A DNA stretch of 34,328 nucleotides, from positions 1 through 34,328 of the forward strand of contig JAJQFQ010000069.1 of the NCBI GenBank assembly GCA_021201035.1. Direction: 5' to 3'. Positions 6,279-14,629 of this stretch are shown in pieces. A program made the translations under genes and the position numbers. Below the pieces are notes generated by a model. The model worked only from the letters and a program-made list of their open reading frames with translations, was not told the origin of the DNA and searched no databases. The DNA is from Clostridiales bacterium. Lineage in GTDB: Bacteria > Bacillota > Clostridia > Lachnospirales > Lachnospiraceae. How positions within the stretch are numbered: the stretch's first letter is position 1; each line of letters opens with the position of its first letter.

Positions 6279-8658
6279 AGTTATGATACTGGATGGAGCC
6301 ATGGGAACGATGCTGCAGAACGCGGGCCTTGCGCTGGGAGACCGGCCGGAGGTGTTCGGCATGGAGCATCCGGAGATCCTGGAGCGGATCCAGCGGGAAT
6401 ATGTGAACGCAGGCAGTGATGTCATTTATGCCAATACATTCGGCGCGAATGCGCATAAATTACGCGGCACGGGTCATACGGTGCAGGAGTTGCTGGAAGC
6501 GAATGTGGCCGCAGCCCGGCGTGCGGCGGGTTCTCATGTGAGGGTAGCCCTGGATGTCGGACCGATCGGCGAATTGATGGAGCCGTTGGGGACGCTTTCT
6601 TTTGACGACGCATATGAGATATATAAGGAACTGGTTGTTGCCGGAGAGCGCGCGGGGGCGGATCTGATTGTATTTGAGACTATGACGGATCTGTATGAGG
6701 TGAAGGCAGCTGTGCTGGCGGCTCGAGAGAATACACAGCTTCCCGTCTGGGTGACCATGAGCTTTGAGGCGACCGGGCGCACCTTTACAGGTACATTGGT
6801 GTCCTCCATGGCGGCGACGCTGGATGGTTTGGGGGTGGATGCCATGGGCATCAACTGTTCGCTCGGACCGGATGAAATTTTCCCGTTAATTAAGGAAATG
6901 AAAAAATGGACGAACCGGCCGCTGATCGTAAAGCCGAACGCCGGATTGCCGGATCCGGCGACCGGAGAATATGATATGGGAGCGGAGGAGTTTGCGCAGC
7001 AGATGCGGCCGTTTCTGGAGCTCGGCATCTCGATGGCGGGCGGCTGCTGCGGGACGACGCCGGAGTTTATTGAGCGGCTTGCAGCAGTGGCGGCGGAGGC
7101 AGAGGAAGCTGCCGGAGATGAGACCGGACAGACGGATAAGGGGTGTCCGGCTGATGCGGACAAATCATTTCTTCGCCGCGGCGTCTGCTCCGCCGGGAAG
7201 ATGGTGGATTTCGACGGTGTGCGCGTCATCGGCGAGCGCATCAACCCGACGGGAAAAAAGCGTTTTGCCCAGGCGCTGCGTGAGCATGATCTGAACTATA
7301 TCATGGAGCGCGCCATTGAGCAGGCGGAGGCCGGGGCGGATATTCTGGATATCAATGTCGGCCTGCCGGGACTGGATGAGCCGCGGATGATGGTGGACGT
7401 GGTGCAGGCGGTACAGAGCGTGGTTGATCTGCCGCTGCAGATCGATTCCTCTGATCCGGCGGCGATTGAGGCGGGACTTCGCATGTGCAGCGGACGTGCC
7501 ATCGTGAATTCCGTGAACGCGGAGGATGAAGTTCTGGAGAATGTACTTCCGATCGTGAAAAAATACGGCGCGGCGGTGGTCGGACTGACAATGGATAAAT
7601 CCGGCATTCCGGACACTGCCGGACGACGATTTGAGTTGGCGGAGAAGATTCTGAAGGCGGCGCTTGCCATCGGCATTCCGCGGGAGGATGTGCTGATCGA
7701 CTGCCTGACGCTGACAATCTCAGCGCAGCAGGAGCAGGCGGCCGAGACTCTGAAAGCGGTGCGGATGGTGCATGAACGTCTGGGGCTTCATTGTGTGCTG
7801 GGCGTCAGCAATATTTCTTTCGGATTGCCGAAGAGGAATCATATCACGACCAGTTTTCTGACGCAGGCGATGCAGTGCGGACTGGATCTGCCGATCATCA
7901 ACCCGAATCAGGCGGAGATCATGGACACGGTTGTTTCTTTTCGTGCGCTTTCCGGCGAGGATGCGCAGTGTGCGGCTTATATCGAGAGGTTCGCCGGGGC
8001 AGAGGAGGATAAGAAATCTTTTCCGGCTGCGCCAAAGGAGATGACGGTGGAATCTGCCGTCCTTAAGGGGTTGAAGCAGGAAACCAGAGAACTGACCGCA
8101 AAGCTTCTGGAGACGATGAGTGAACTGGATGTGATCAATACAAAACTCATTCCCGCTCTGGATGTGGTGGGGGACAAATATGAAAAACAGCAGATTTTTC
8201 TTCCGCAGCTGATCAACTCCGCCAACGCGGCCTGTGCCGGATTTGATCTGATCAAGGAGCGGATCGCGAAGCGCGGTGGGGAGAGCGTTTCCAAAGGCAA
8301 GATCATCATGGCGACGGTCGAGGGTGATATTCACGACATCGGCAAAAATATCGTCCGTGTTGTATTGGAAAATTACGGCTACCGGGTGATCGATCTGGGA
8401 CGGGATGTGCCGGTGCAGAAGGTGGTGGATACGGCCATCGCGGAGGATGTGCGGCTGATCGGGTTATCAGCATTGATGACGACTACGGTGGTTTCCATGA
8501 AAAAGACGATTGAGGCGCTTCGCGCGTCGGGACATGACTGCAAGGTGTTCGTGGGAGGTGCGGTTCTGACGCCGGAATATGCGGAGGAGATCGGCGCGGA
8601 TTATTATACGAAGGATGCAAAGGCATCTGTGGATGTGGCAAAGGAGGTGCTGGGGTAA
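6271..8658 (+). CDS. metH: Cobalamin-dependent methionine synthase core (Hcy, pterin and B12 domains; no activation domain)
   Basis: The protein transfers a methyl group from methyl-tetrahydrofolate to homocysteine through cobalamin. Domains in order are: homocysteine methyltransferase barrel (about 1-285, starting MILDGAMGTMLQ), with zinc ligands Cys196 (GINCSLGP) and Cys259-Cys260 (GGCCGTT); pterin-binding barrel (about 310-570, VIGERINPTGKKRF, DINVGLPG, QIDSSDPAAIEAGLR); cobalamin cap (about 590-670); and Rossmann B12 domain with the axial-ligand motif GDIHDIGKN (His688). It stops where MetH enzymes normally continue into the activation domain, which is encoded just upstream. GTG 6271 has AGAGAGG in front (6256-6262). 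An in-frame TTG at 6265 is less well placed. The product is 795 residues. Confidence 0.95.
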   Translation: MNKVMILDGAMGTMLQNAGLALGDRPEVFGMEHPEILERIQREYVNAGSDVIYANTFGANAHKLRGTGHTVQELLEANVAAARRAAGSHVRVALDVGPIGELMEPLGTLSFDDAYEIYKELVVAGERAGADLIVFETMTDLYEVKAAVLAARENTQLPVWVTMSFEATGRTFTGTLVSSMAATLDGLGVDAMGINCSLGPDEIFPLIKEMKKWTNRPLIVKPNAGLPDPATGEYDMGAEEFAQQMRPFLELGISMAGGCCGTTPEFIERLAAVAAEAEEAAGDETGQTDKGCPADADKSFLRRGVCSAGKMVDFDGVRVIGERINPTGKKRFAQALREHDLNYIMERAIEQAEAGADILDINVGLPGLDEPRMMVDVVQAVQSVVDLPLQIDSSDPAAIEAGLRMCSGRAIVNSVNAEDEVLENVLPIVKKYGAAVVGLTMDKSGIPDTAGRRFELAEKILKAALAIGIPREDVLIDCLTLTISAQQEQAAETLKAVRMVHERLGLHCVLGVSNISFGLPKRNHITTSFLTQAMQCGLDLPIINPNQAEIMDTVVSFRALSGEDAQCAAYIERFAGAEEDKKSFPAAPKEMTVESAVLKGLKQETRELTAKLLETMSELDVINTKLIPALDVVGDKYEKQQIFLPQLINSANAACAGFDLIKERIAKRGGESVSKGKIIMATVEGDIHDIGKNIVRVVLENYGYRVIDLGRDVPVQKVVDTAIAEDVRLIGLSALMTTTVVSMKKTIEALRASGHDCKVFVGGAVLTPEYAEEIGADYYTKDAKASVDVAKEVLG

Positions 8659-8667
8659 AGTATTTCG

Positions 8668-8800
8668 TAACTGTTCAGTACCTTCACAGTTACGAGGAAA
8701 AGTCCATGTAAAATCGCTTCGCGATGGGACTTTTCCCTGTGTAATCTACGCTATCTGACGTACTTCGCAGCAAGTGCGAAGTACTGTCCTGAATAGTTAT
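8668..8800. mobile_element. 133-bp MITE/REP-like palindromic element with flanking 9-bp duplication
   Basis: The ends are imperfect inverted repeats: TAACTGTTCAG at the left and CTGAATAGTTA at the right (10 of 11 match). The sequence AGTATTTCG lies directly outside on both sides (8659-8667 and 8801-8809), like a target-site duplication, with one extra T at the right. Inside are three hairpins: CGTAACTGT/ACAGTTACG; GGAAAAGTCC with GGACTTTTCC around ATCGCTTCGCGAT; and GTACTTCGC/GCGAAGTAC (8760-8782). It has no coding capacity and would need a transposase in trans. It separates metH from the next gene of the cluster and may act as a terminator or processing site. Confidence 0.75.
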
Positions 8801-8885
8801 AGTATTTCGACGTTTACACAGAAATAAAATTGTGTTGACAGAAGTATTTACGGATGAATACGGAATACCTGCCCGGGAATGTATG

Positions 8886-10658
8886 ATGGATATACGAGAA
8901 TATTTAAAGGAAAATATACTGCTTTTTGACGGCAGTATGGGAACTTATTTTTCCCAGAAAAACCATATGTCCGGCATGAGCTGCGAGATGGCGGTGCTGC
9001 GCCAGCCCGATTTGATCTCAGAGATACATAAAGAGTATCTGGAAGCGGGCTGTAAAGCAATCAAGACCGATACCTTTGCGGTAAACTGCGTGCAGTTTCA
9101 GGGCGATGAGGAGTTAGTACAGCGTGTAATCCGGGCTGCCTGGGAGCTCGCTTCCGCTGCGGCGGCGGAATACGACGCGTATGTCTTTGCCGATGTCGGA
9201 CCGCTCGGAGGACTGCCGGAAGAATTGAGCGCATTTGAAGAATACAGGTTTGTGGCCGATCAGTTTCTGGAACTGGGCGCGCGGCATTTTCTCTTTGAGA
9301 CGAATTCCGACACGGAAGGGCTGCGTGAGGCTGCAGAATATATCCGTGAAAAATCACCGGAGGCCTATATCATTGTCAGCTTCGCCGTGCAGGCGGACGG
9401 ATATTCCAGAGACGGAATCTGGGCGGCGGATTTATTCGAAGCGATACGCGGCTGCGCGGCGGTGGATGCTCTTGGATTAAACTGTGTCTGCGGCGCGCGG
9501 CATATGCTGGAGCTGGTGCAGGAGATGGATCACGAAGGTATCACGCTTTCTCTGATGCCGAACGCCGGTTACCCGACGGTGGTCAACAATCGGACATTTT
9601 ATGAGGGAGACCCTCATTATTTCGCATCGCAGTTGCAGGAGATGGCAGCCGAGGGCGCCGGCATTCTGGGCGGGTGCTGCGGTACGATGCCGGTTCATAT
9701 CGAGATGGTGCGGGAAGCGCTGCGGACGGGAAGTCAATTGAAGGCCGCGTCTGTCAGGACGACATCCGAGAAACTGCCCTGTGAGGAGGCCGCGGAAAGC
9801 CTTTTCTGGAACAAACTGCAGGCAGGCGAGAAGGTGTTTGCCGTGGAACTGGATTCCCCGGCGGACGCGAACATGGTTAAGTTTATGAAGGGCGCGTGGG
9901 AACTGAAGGGCGCGGGCGCGGACATCATTACAATCGCTGACTGCCCGATCGCGCGGGCCAGGATGGATTCCAGTCTGCTTGCGTGCAAGATCCGGCGGGA
10001 GCTGAATATGGACGCATTGCCGCATATGACCTGCCGGGATCGGAATCTGAACGCGACAAAGGCACTTTTGTTCGGGCTTTACGCGGAGGGAATACGGAAT
10101 GTTCTGCTGATCACGGGCGATCCGATTCCGACGGCGGAGCGCGACGAGGTGAAGAGTGTGTATCAGTTTAATTCCCGAAAGCTGGCGGCATTTGTTACCT
10201 CTCTCGGGAAGAAATCGCTGCCGGGGCCGTTCCATCTGTTTGGGGCGCTGAATGTAAACGCGCGGAATTTTGACGTGCAGCTTCGTCTCGCAAAGGAAAA
10301 GGCGGAGAAGGGCATGGTTGGTTTCCTGACGCAGCCCATACTGACCGAACAGGCTTTTGAGAACTTAAAGCGTGCCCGCAAGGAACTGGATGCCCGTATG
10401 CTCGGCGGCGTGATTCCGGTGGTGAGTGCCAGAAACGCCCGCTTCATGGACAGTGAGATCAACGGCATTAATGTAGATCCGAAGATCACAGAATTGTATG
10501 AGGGAAAAGACCGTGCGGAGGCGGAGCATCTTGCGACGGAGATTTCCGTGGAGATCATGCGGAGGATTTCTCCTTATGTGGACGGGTATTATCTGATGAC
10601 ACCGTTTGGACGGACAGGGCTGATCGCAGGGATACTGGAGGAGTTTCGAAATATATAA
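8886..10658 (+). CDS. Bifunctional homocysteine S-methyltransferase / methylenetetrahydrofolate reductase
   Basis: The N-terminal half (about 1-290) is a zinc homocysteine methyltransferase barrel: ILLFDGSMGTYF, then Cys200 (GLNCVCG) and Cys264-Cys265 (GGCCGT). The C-terminal half (about 320-590) is a MetF-like flavin barrel: FAVELDSPADANMVKF, LPHMTCRDRN, RNVLLITGDPIP, VGFLTQPI and a closing GYYLMTPFGRTGLIAGIL. The architecture is that of Bacillus YitJ-type enzymes, which reduce methylene-THF to methyl-THF and carry a homocysteine-binding domain. The frame is open from GTG 8832, but the family start MDIREYL points to ATG 8886 (or 8883). The ribosome site is weak (CGGGAA). With metH it would supply and use methyl-THF in one pathway. 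The MITE-like element lies just upstream. Confidence 0.92.
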   Translation: MDIREYLKENILLFDGSMGTYFSQKNHMSGMSCEMAVLRQPDLISEIHKEYLEAGCKAIKTDTFAVNCVQFQGDEELVQRVIRAAWELASAAAAEYDAYVFADVGPLGGLPEELSAFEEYRFVADQFLELGARHFLFETNSDTEGLREAAEYIREKSPEAYIIVSFAVQADGYSRDGIWAADLFEAIRGCAAVDALGLNCVCGARHMLELVQEMDHEGITLSLMPNAGYPTVVNNRTFYEGDPHYFASQLQEMAAEGAGILGGCCGTMPVHIEMVREALRTGSQLKAASVRTTSEKLPCEEAAESLFWNKLQAGEKVFAVELDSPADANMVKFMKGAWELKGAGADIITIADCPIARARMDSSLLACKIRRELNMDALPHMTCRDRNLNATKALLFGLYAEGIRNVLLITGDPIPTAERDEVKSVYQFNSRKLAAFVTSLGKKSLPGPFHLFGALNVNARNFDVQLRLAKEKAEKGMVGFLTQPILTEQAFENLKRARKELDARMLGGVIPVVSARNARFMDSEINGINVDPKITELYEGKDRAEAEHLATEISVEIMRRISPYVDGYYLMTPFGRTGLIAGILEEFRNI

Positions 10659-10750
10659 GGAACCTGTTTTATAGAAAATTTACAAAGTATATATTTTATT
10701 TCCGGGGTTTGACCCCATAAAAACCTAAACGGAGGAGGAAAATCGGGCGG

Positions 10751-12130
10751 TTGGGCAAGGAAAATTACAGATTAACTGCCGGAGCCGGAATCCCCATGCT
10801 GGGCGGCGGCGAAGCGGTTGTGGAGAAAGAGATTAATTTTAACGGACAGGGTTTCGTATATTTGGTGAAGTACCGGGGAAATGAATATGTCCTGAAATGG
10901 TATTTTTATGACAGATTGAATCATCCGGAAGAGTTTAGGAATAATCTGATACAGAATGTCAGGGATGGAGCCCCGGAGGGGAGCAGATGGTTTTTGTGGC
11001 CTAAGGATGTGTCCGGGTATTATATGGCAAACGGAGAGAAAAAAGCATTTGGCTGTCTGATGGACGTTCCGCCGACTGATTATACGGCGTTTGACGACTT
11101 GTGTATTGGATATCGCTGGAAAAAGTCTGCAGAAAAGGGAGCGAAGGCTGTCAAAGAGGAGTGCAGATTTGCTTCTCTGGAGGCCCGGGTGACTGCCGCA
11201 ATCAATATTGTGAAAGCGTTTCGTTCTTTGCATCGAACTGGAAAGAGTTATCAGACTCTGAACGGAGACCGGTTTCTTATAAATGCAAAAAATGGGGATG
11301 TGTTTTTAAAGGACTGCGATCTTGTGACATCGGACGGAGTATATTGGGGACTTGGCGGATTTCCGGGCTACATGGCGCCGGAAGTCGTTCGCGGTGAAGC
11401 AATGTCTGATGTTTTTACAGATCGGTTTTCCCTGGCAGTAGTTCTGTTTCGTTTGTTTTTTCGTGCAGATCCCCTGGAGGGGAAACGGGACTTCGAGCGT
11501 GCAGCGTTAGAGGAGACAAAGGAACTGCGGCAATACGGGACAGACCCGGTGTTTATTTATGACCCGGAAAATGATACGAATCGTCCTGTCCGTGGTGTAC
11601 ATGATAATGTCATAAAATTATGGCCCTTATATCCCTCCTGTTTGCGAGATGCTTTTACAAGAATGTTTACTGAAGGTATGACAGATCCGGAGAAACGTAT
11701 GACGGAAGAGTATTGGCTGAAGATTCTGTTTCGATTGCGATCAGACATAATCGATTGTCCGGGATGCGGGAAAAAGACCTTTTCTGCGATGTTTTATCAT
11801 GCAAAGCATCACATGTGCGTGTGCAAAACCTGTGGAACAAATTTTTACACATTGCAGATCAATGATATGGAGATTCCTCTTTATCCGGGATTAAAATTGT
11901 ACCGTTGCTATACGGAAAAGGCGGAGGATTATGAGACAATAACCGGGGAAGTAATCGAAAATAAAAACCATAAGGGTCTGTTTGGCATAAAAAATCTTTC
12001 TGAGAAATACTGGCAGGCCAGATTTCCGAGCGGTGATCTGCGTGAGATCAGACCGGGTGCGGGGGTGCCGATCTGGAAAGGATTAATGATTGATTTTGAA
12101 GATGATATAAAGGCCAGAGTATTGTGGTAA
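10751..12130 (+). CDS. Eukaryotic-like protein kinase fold with degraded catalytic loop, plus C-terminal zinc ribbon
   Basis: The protein has 459 residues. A kinase-like domain spans about 20-330: glycine-rich loop NGQGFVYLVK (31-40), ATP-site lysine Lys49 (YVLKWY), DFG-like LKDCDLV (Asp188) and an APE motif GFPGYMAPEVV (204-213). The catalytic loop reads SYQTLNGDRFLIN. Relatives recalled from bacterial VWA/PP2C-kinase cassettes have SYQDLNDGNFFIN here, so the catalytic Asp seems replaced by Thr169 and the metal-binding Asn by Arg174. A zinc ribbon follows (CPGCG 336-340, CKTCG 358-362), then a beta-rich tail that could be FHA-like. The start is TTG with GGAGGAGG (10731-10738) 12 bases upstream. 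No phosphatase or VWA partner is encoded nearby. It is more likely a pseudokinase scaffold than an active kinase. Confidence 0.8.
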   Translation: MGKENYRLTAGAGIPMLGGGEAVVEKEINFNGQGFVYLVKYRGNEYVLKWYFYDRLNHPEEFRNNLIQNVRDGAPEGSRWFLWPKDVSGYYMANGEKKAFGCLMDVPPTDYTAFDDLCIGYRWKKSAEKGAKAVKEECRFASLEARVTAAINIVKAFRSLHRTGKSYQTLNGDRFLINAKNGDVFLKDCDLVTSDGVYWGLGGFPGYMAPEVVRGEAMSDVFTDRFSLAVVLFRLFFRADPLEGKRDFERAALEETKELRQYGTDPVFIYDPENDTNRPVRGVHDNVIKLWPLYPSCLRDAFTRMFTEGMTDPEKRMTEEYWLKILFRLRSDIIDCPGCGKKTFSAMFYHAKHHMCVCKTCGTNFYTLQINDMEIPLYPGLKLYRCYTEKAEDYETITGEVIENKNHKGLFGIKNLSEKYWQARFPSGDLREIRPGAGVPIWKGLMIDFEDDIKARVLW

Positions 12131-12149
12131 GCTACATCATGAAGTTATA

Positions 12150-13238
12150 TTATTCCCATTTTGTACCTTCCAGCATAGTACCGCTGTTCATGGCATTTGA
12201 CATGTCAAAACCGCTTATGTCCAGTTCTTCCAGAGATGAGCAGTTTGCGAACATGTGATCCATGTCTATAACCTGTGATGTGTCAAACCCGCTTACATCC
12301 AGTGATTGAAGTGATGAGCAATCATAAAACATGTAGTACATATATGTAATCTGCGAGGTATCAAACCCGCTCACATCCAACTGTTCTAAAGAACTGCAGC
12401 CGGAAAACATGGTCATCATTCCTGTACCTGTGACGTTGGATGTGTTGAAACTGCTTACATCCAGTGATTTCAGCGTATAATCACCATAAAACATGCTTCT
12501 CATGGTTGTTACATTTGATGTGTCAAACCCGCTCAGATCCAACTCTGTTAACAACTCGCAGCCGGTAAACATAAACGACATATCCGTCACATCACCTGTA
12601 TAAAAGCAGTCATTAAAATTTATCGTCGATGGGCTGTAACTGTAAAACAGTGCACAGCTGTTGGGATTGGCGTCTACGCCGCCGTCTCCGGCGATATAGA
12701 GATCGAGATACATTCCATACCATTTCGTATATTTTTCTTCAAATGTCACTTCTTCCTGTGGATTTTCATTGCAGTACCATTCGAAAAAATCCTGAAAATC
12801 TGTTGTAAGATAAGTCCAGGCCATAACAGAACCATCCTGATTCTCCGAAACATCCCAGAGATTCACACATCCGTCCGGATTTTCTGTCGCATCAAAAGCG
12901 TCTACAGACATCTCAGGCATATCATCCAGACTGTCTAAAAATGTAACGTGCATGATCTGATATGCCGGGATATCACTTCCCAAAATGGATGTGTTCATTT
13001 CTGAGTTTATAATGGATTCATAATCTTCGCATAGCAGCACATTACCGCTCGGTTTTACGCCGGTTTCTGTCTTTTTATATGTGTTTACAACTGCTGCTGA
13101 TTCATCGCCTGCAGACGACCCGTCTTCATTGTCGGTTCCGATATCCGAAGTGGTTGTCATGTCTGCTGCCGAACCGCCGCAGGCAGCGAGACTGACTATA
13201 AAAATGGCGGAAAGTATTAATATGGTTAACCTTTTCAT
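12150..13238 (-). CDS. Lipoprotein with DUF285 (BspA-like leucine-rich) surface repeats
   Basis: Translation from ATG 13238 gives 362 residues. A type II signal peptide begins MKRLTILILSAIFIVSLAAC and ends in the lipobox LAAC, so the mature protein is anchored to the outer face of the membrane. A Ser/Thr/Asp-rich linker follows. The C-terminal part, from about residue 225, has at least five DUF285 repeats of about 23-27 residues with the pattern LDVSGFDTSxVxxMxxMFxxC: LDLSGFDTSNV, LDVSSFNTSNV, LDVSGFDTSQI, LDVSGFDTSQV, LDISGFDMSNA. Such repeats are common in surface proteins of gut Firmicutes and mycoplasmas and probably mediate binding. The middle (about 60-220) is not recognised. The gene faces the kinase-like gene and is divergent from the sigma factor. 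Confidence 0.85.
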   Translation of the reverse strand: MKRLTILILSAIFIVSLAACGGSAADMTTTSDIGTDNEDGSSAGDESAAVVNTYKKTETGVKPSGNVLLCEDYESIINSEMNTSILGSDIPAYQIMHVTFLDSLDDMPEMSVDAFDATENPDGCVNLWDVSENQDGSVMAWTYLTTDFQDFFEWYCNENPQEEVTFEEKYTKWYGMYLDLYIAGDGGVDANPNSCALFYSYSPSTINFNDCFYTGDVTDMSFMFTGCELLTELDLSGFDTSNVTTMRSMFYGDYTLKSLDVSSFNTSNVTGTGMMTMFSGCSSLEQLDVSGFDTSQITYMYYMFYDCSSLQSLDVSGFDTSQVIDMDHMFANCSSLEELDISGFDMSNAMNSGTMLEGTKWE

Positions 13239-13274
13239 AATCTGTCTCCTGTTATCTATAATGGTCTGATTAAA

Positions 13275-13303
13275 TATATACATTTTAAAAATTCTAACGT
13301 CAA
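13275..13303 (-). promoter_or_regulatory. Promoter of the DUF285 lipoprotein
   Basis: On the minus strand TTGACG (13298-13303) is followed after 17 bases by TATATA (13275-13280), with transcription start expected near 13268, about 30 bases before the ATG. The promoter lies in the divergent region shared with the sigma factor. Confidence 0.6.
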
Positions 13304-13334
13304 TAAGGTTTATTTTTACATTTTATATATCCGA

Positions 13335-13389
13335 AAGGTGAAAAATAACATTTTTCGACGGTTATTTTTTACCTTATTGTTTTCGACGG
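13335..13389. promoter_or_regulatory. Palindrome and repeated box upstream of the truncated sigma factor
   Basis: AAGGTGAAAAATAAC (13335-13349) is an inverted repeat of GTTATTTTTTACCTT (13361-13375) with one mismatch. The box TTTTCGACGG occurs at 13352-13361 in the loop and again at 13380-13389, 12 bases before a TATGAT -10-like hexamer (13401-13406). It could be an operator for the divergent genes or a terminator-like hairpin. Confidence 0.45.
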
Positions 13390-13443
13390 ATACTCTGTGA
13401 TATGATGAAGCCGACATTTATTTGCCGGGGGATAATAAGAGTT

Positions 13444-13878
13444 ATGAAAAAATACACGGATGCACAGCTGCTCCGCTTTCTTGAGCAGGAACCGCAGAGG
13501 GGCATGGTTCTTCTTATGGAGTCTTTTACCGGCCTTGTCTGGAAGGTCGCTTCTCTTTATTTGTCTAATCCGGAGGACGTCAGAGAATGTACGAACGATG
13601 TTTTTGCGGAATTTTATTTTCATATGGATTCATATGACAGTGAGCAGGCGCCTCTGGCGGTCTGGCTGGCTGCGATTGCCAGAAATACAGCGATTTCCCG
13701 TTATCGAAAGGAATTGCGTCATCAGACGGATGTACGGGACGCGGAAGTCTCCGTTGACTGTGTGATGCTGGAATTCGCGGAGGCAAAAGCGGATCTTGCA
13801 CAGGCAATGGAAACGCTGCGTCCGGATGAACAGCAGATCATCCGGATGAAGTATTATGATAATATGACGATTGTCTGA
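13444..13878 (+). pseudogene. ECF-like sigma-70 family factor truncated in region 4
   Basis: From ATG 13444 (GGGGGA about 10 bases upstream) the protein reads as an extracytoplasmic-function-type sigma factor. Region 2 includes FTGLVWKVASLYLSNPEDVR and ECTNDVFAEFYFHMDSYD, and WLAAIARNTAISRYRK is the -10-recognition segment. Region 4 begins METLRPDEQQIIRMKYYDNM, then stops after TIV at 13878. The expected helix-turn-helix of region 4.2, about 30-40 residues that bind the -35 element, is absent. The sequence beyond belongs to an opposing gene fragment, so a rearrangement seems to have removed the end. Without region 4.2 it should not recognise normal ECF promoters. No anti-sigma gene follows. 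Confidence 0.8.
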
Positions 13879-14441
13879 CTCGTTGAAGTGCTGCCGGCCG
13901 ATGTATTGTCTGCCGAAGCAGTATCTGCAGTTGCTGTGTCTGTCGTATCCTGTGCTGCGGGAGCACTGATGACGAACTCGTTGTTTAAATCGGAGGATGT
14001 GCTGGCAATTGCTTCCGGTTCCTGGCCATCAGCTGCCTGATACAGTGTGACAGACATATGTGAGGTATCTCCTGCTGCATTTGCAGGGAAATTAACCGTG
14101 GCATTAACCGTAATGGATTCGCCGGCTTTCAGCGTCGGAAGATTTACTTTTGCGCTGCTTGAAGCATCAATGCTCATACCGTCTGACAGGGTATACTGAA
14201 TAGTTTCTGTCCAGTTATTATCCAGTAAATTGGTCGGAACGCAGGATAAGAGCTGGAGTCCGGAGATATCCTGATCGGAATTGTTTGTGACAGTTACGGA
14301 AAAAGGATAATCCGTTCCGGTGGTCAACTGCGTCGGGTTGTTCCAGCTGAGGTTGAGACTGCAGCTTGGTTTCAGGAGGCCTGTCGGATTCTGGATGCCT
14401 GTTTTGCAGAGCGCGGGCATGAACGGCTGCGGTTTATGCAT
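13854..14441 (-). pseudogene. Fragment of a surface protein with an Ig-like (CARDB/DUF11-type) domain
   Basis: The minus-strand frame encodes about 195 residues with clear beta-sandwich character: YPFSVTVTNNSDQDISGLQL, LPTLKAGESITVNATVNFP and DTSHMSVTLYQAADG. This is typical of CARDB/DUF11-like domains in secreted or wall-associated proteins. A Thr/Ser/Ala/Asp-rich tail follows (DTTDTATADTASADNTSAGS). It lacks a signal peptide and a convincing ribosome site at its apparent start, and its end lies exactly where the sigma factor breaks off. It therefore looks like an internal or C-terminal piece of a longer gene carried in by a rearrangement. The first about 15 residues may belong to the junction. 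Confidence 0.6.
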
Positions 14442-14481
14442 TTTAAAGCGCAGGATTTATGAGCAGGACATTTTTTAATAA

Positions 14482-14536
14482 TTCTTAATGTTTCTAACGT
14501 GTTTTAGTAAAAATTCTTATGTTATCCTTTCTTAAT
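14482..14536 (+). promoter_or_regulatory. Repeated TTCTTA-type boxes upstream of the two-component system
   Basis: TTCTTAATG (14482-14490), TTTCTAACG (14491-14499), ATTCTTATG (14513-14521) and TTTCTTAAT (14528-14536) are repeats of a common core. The same core in reverse complement (TTAAGA) recurs before the sensor gene. OmpR/PhoB-family regulators bind direct repeats of this size, so these are candidate autoregulatory sites. Confidence 0.45.
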
Positions 14537-14629
14537 ACAAATTAAATTCTATTTTGTCGTTTCCATATTTCGTAAAAACAGTTGTTTATACAGTGAATTG
14601 TGCTATGATACCGAGGGAGGTAGTTACGA

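Noticed and set aside
9477-10235. Minus-strand frame opposite the Hcy-MTHFR gene
   Set aside because: Shadow of a GC-rich coding region; no start signal or motif.
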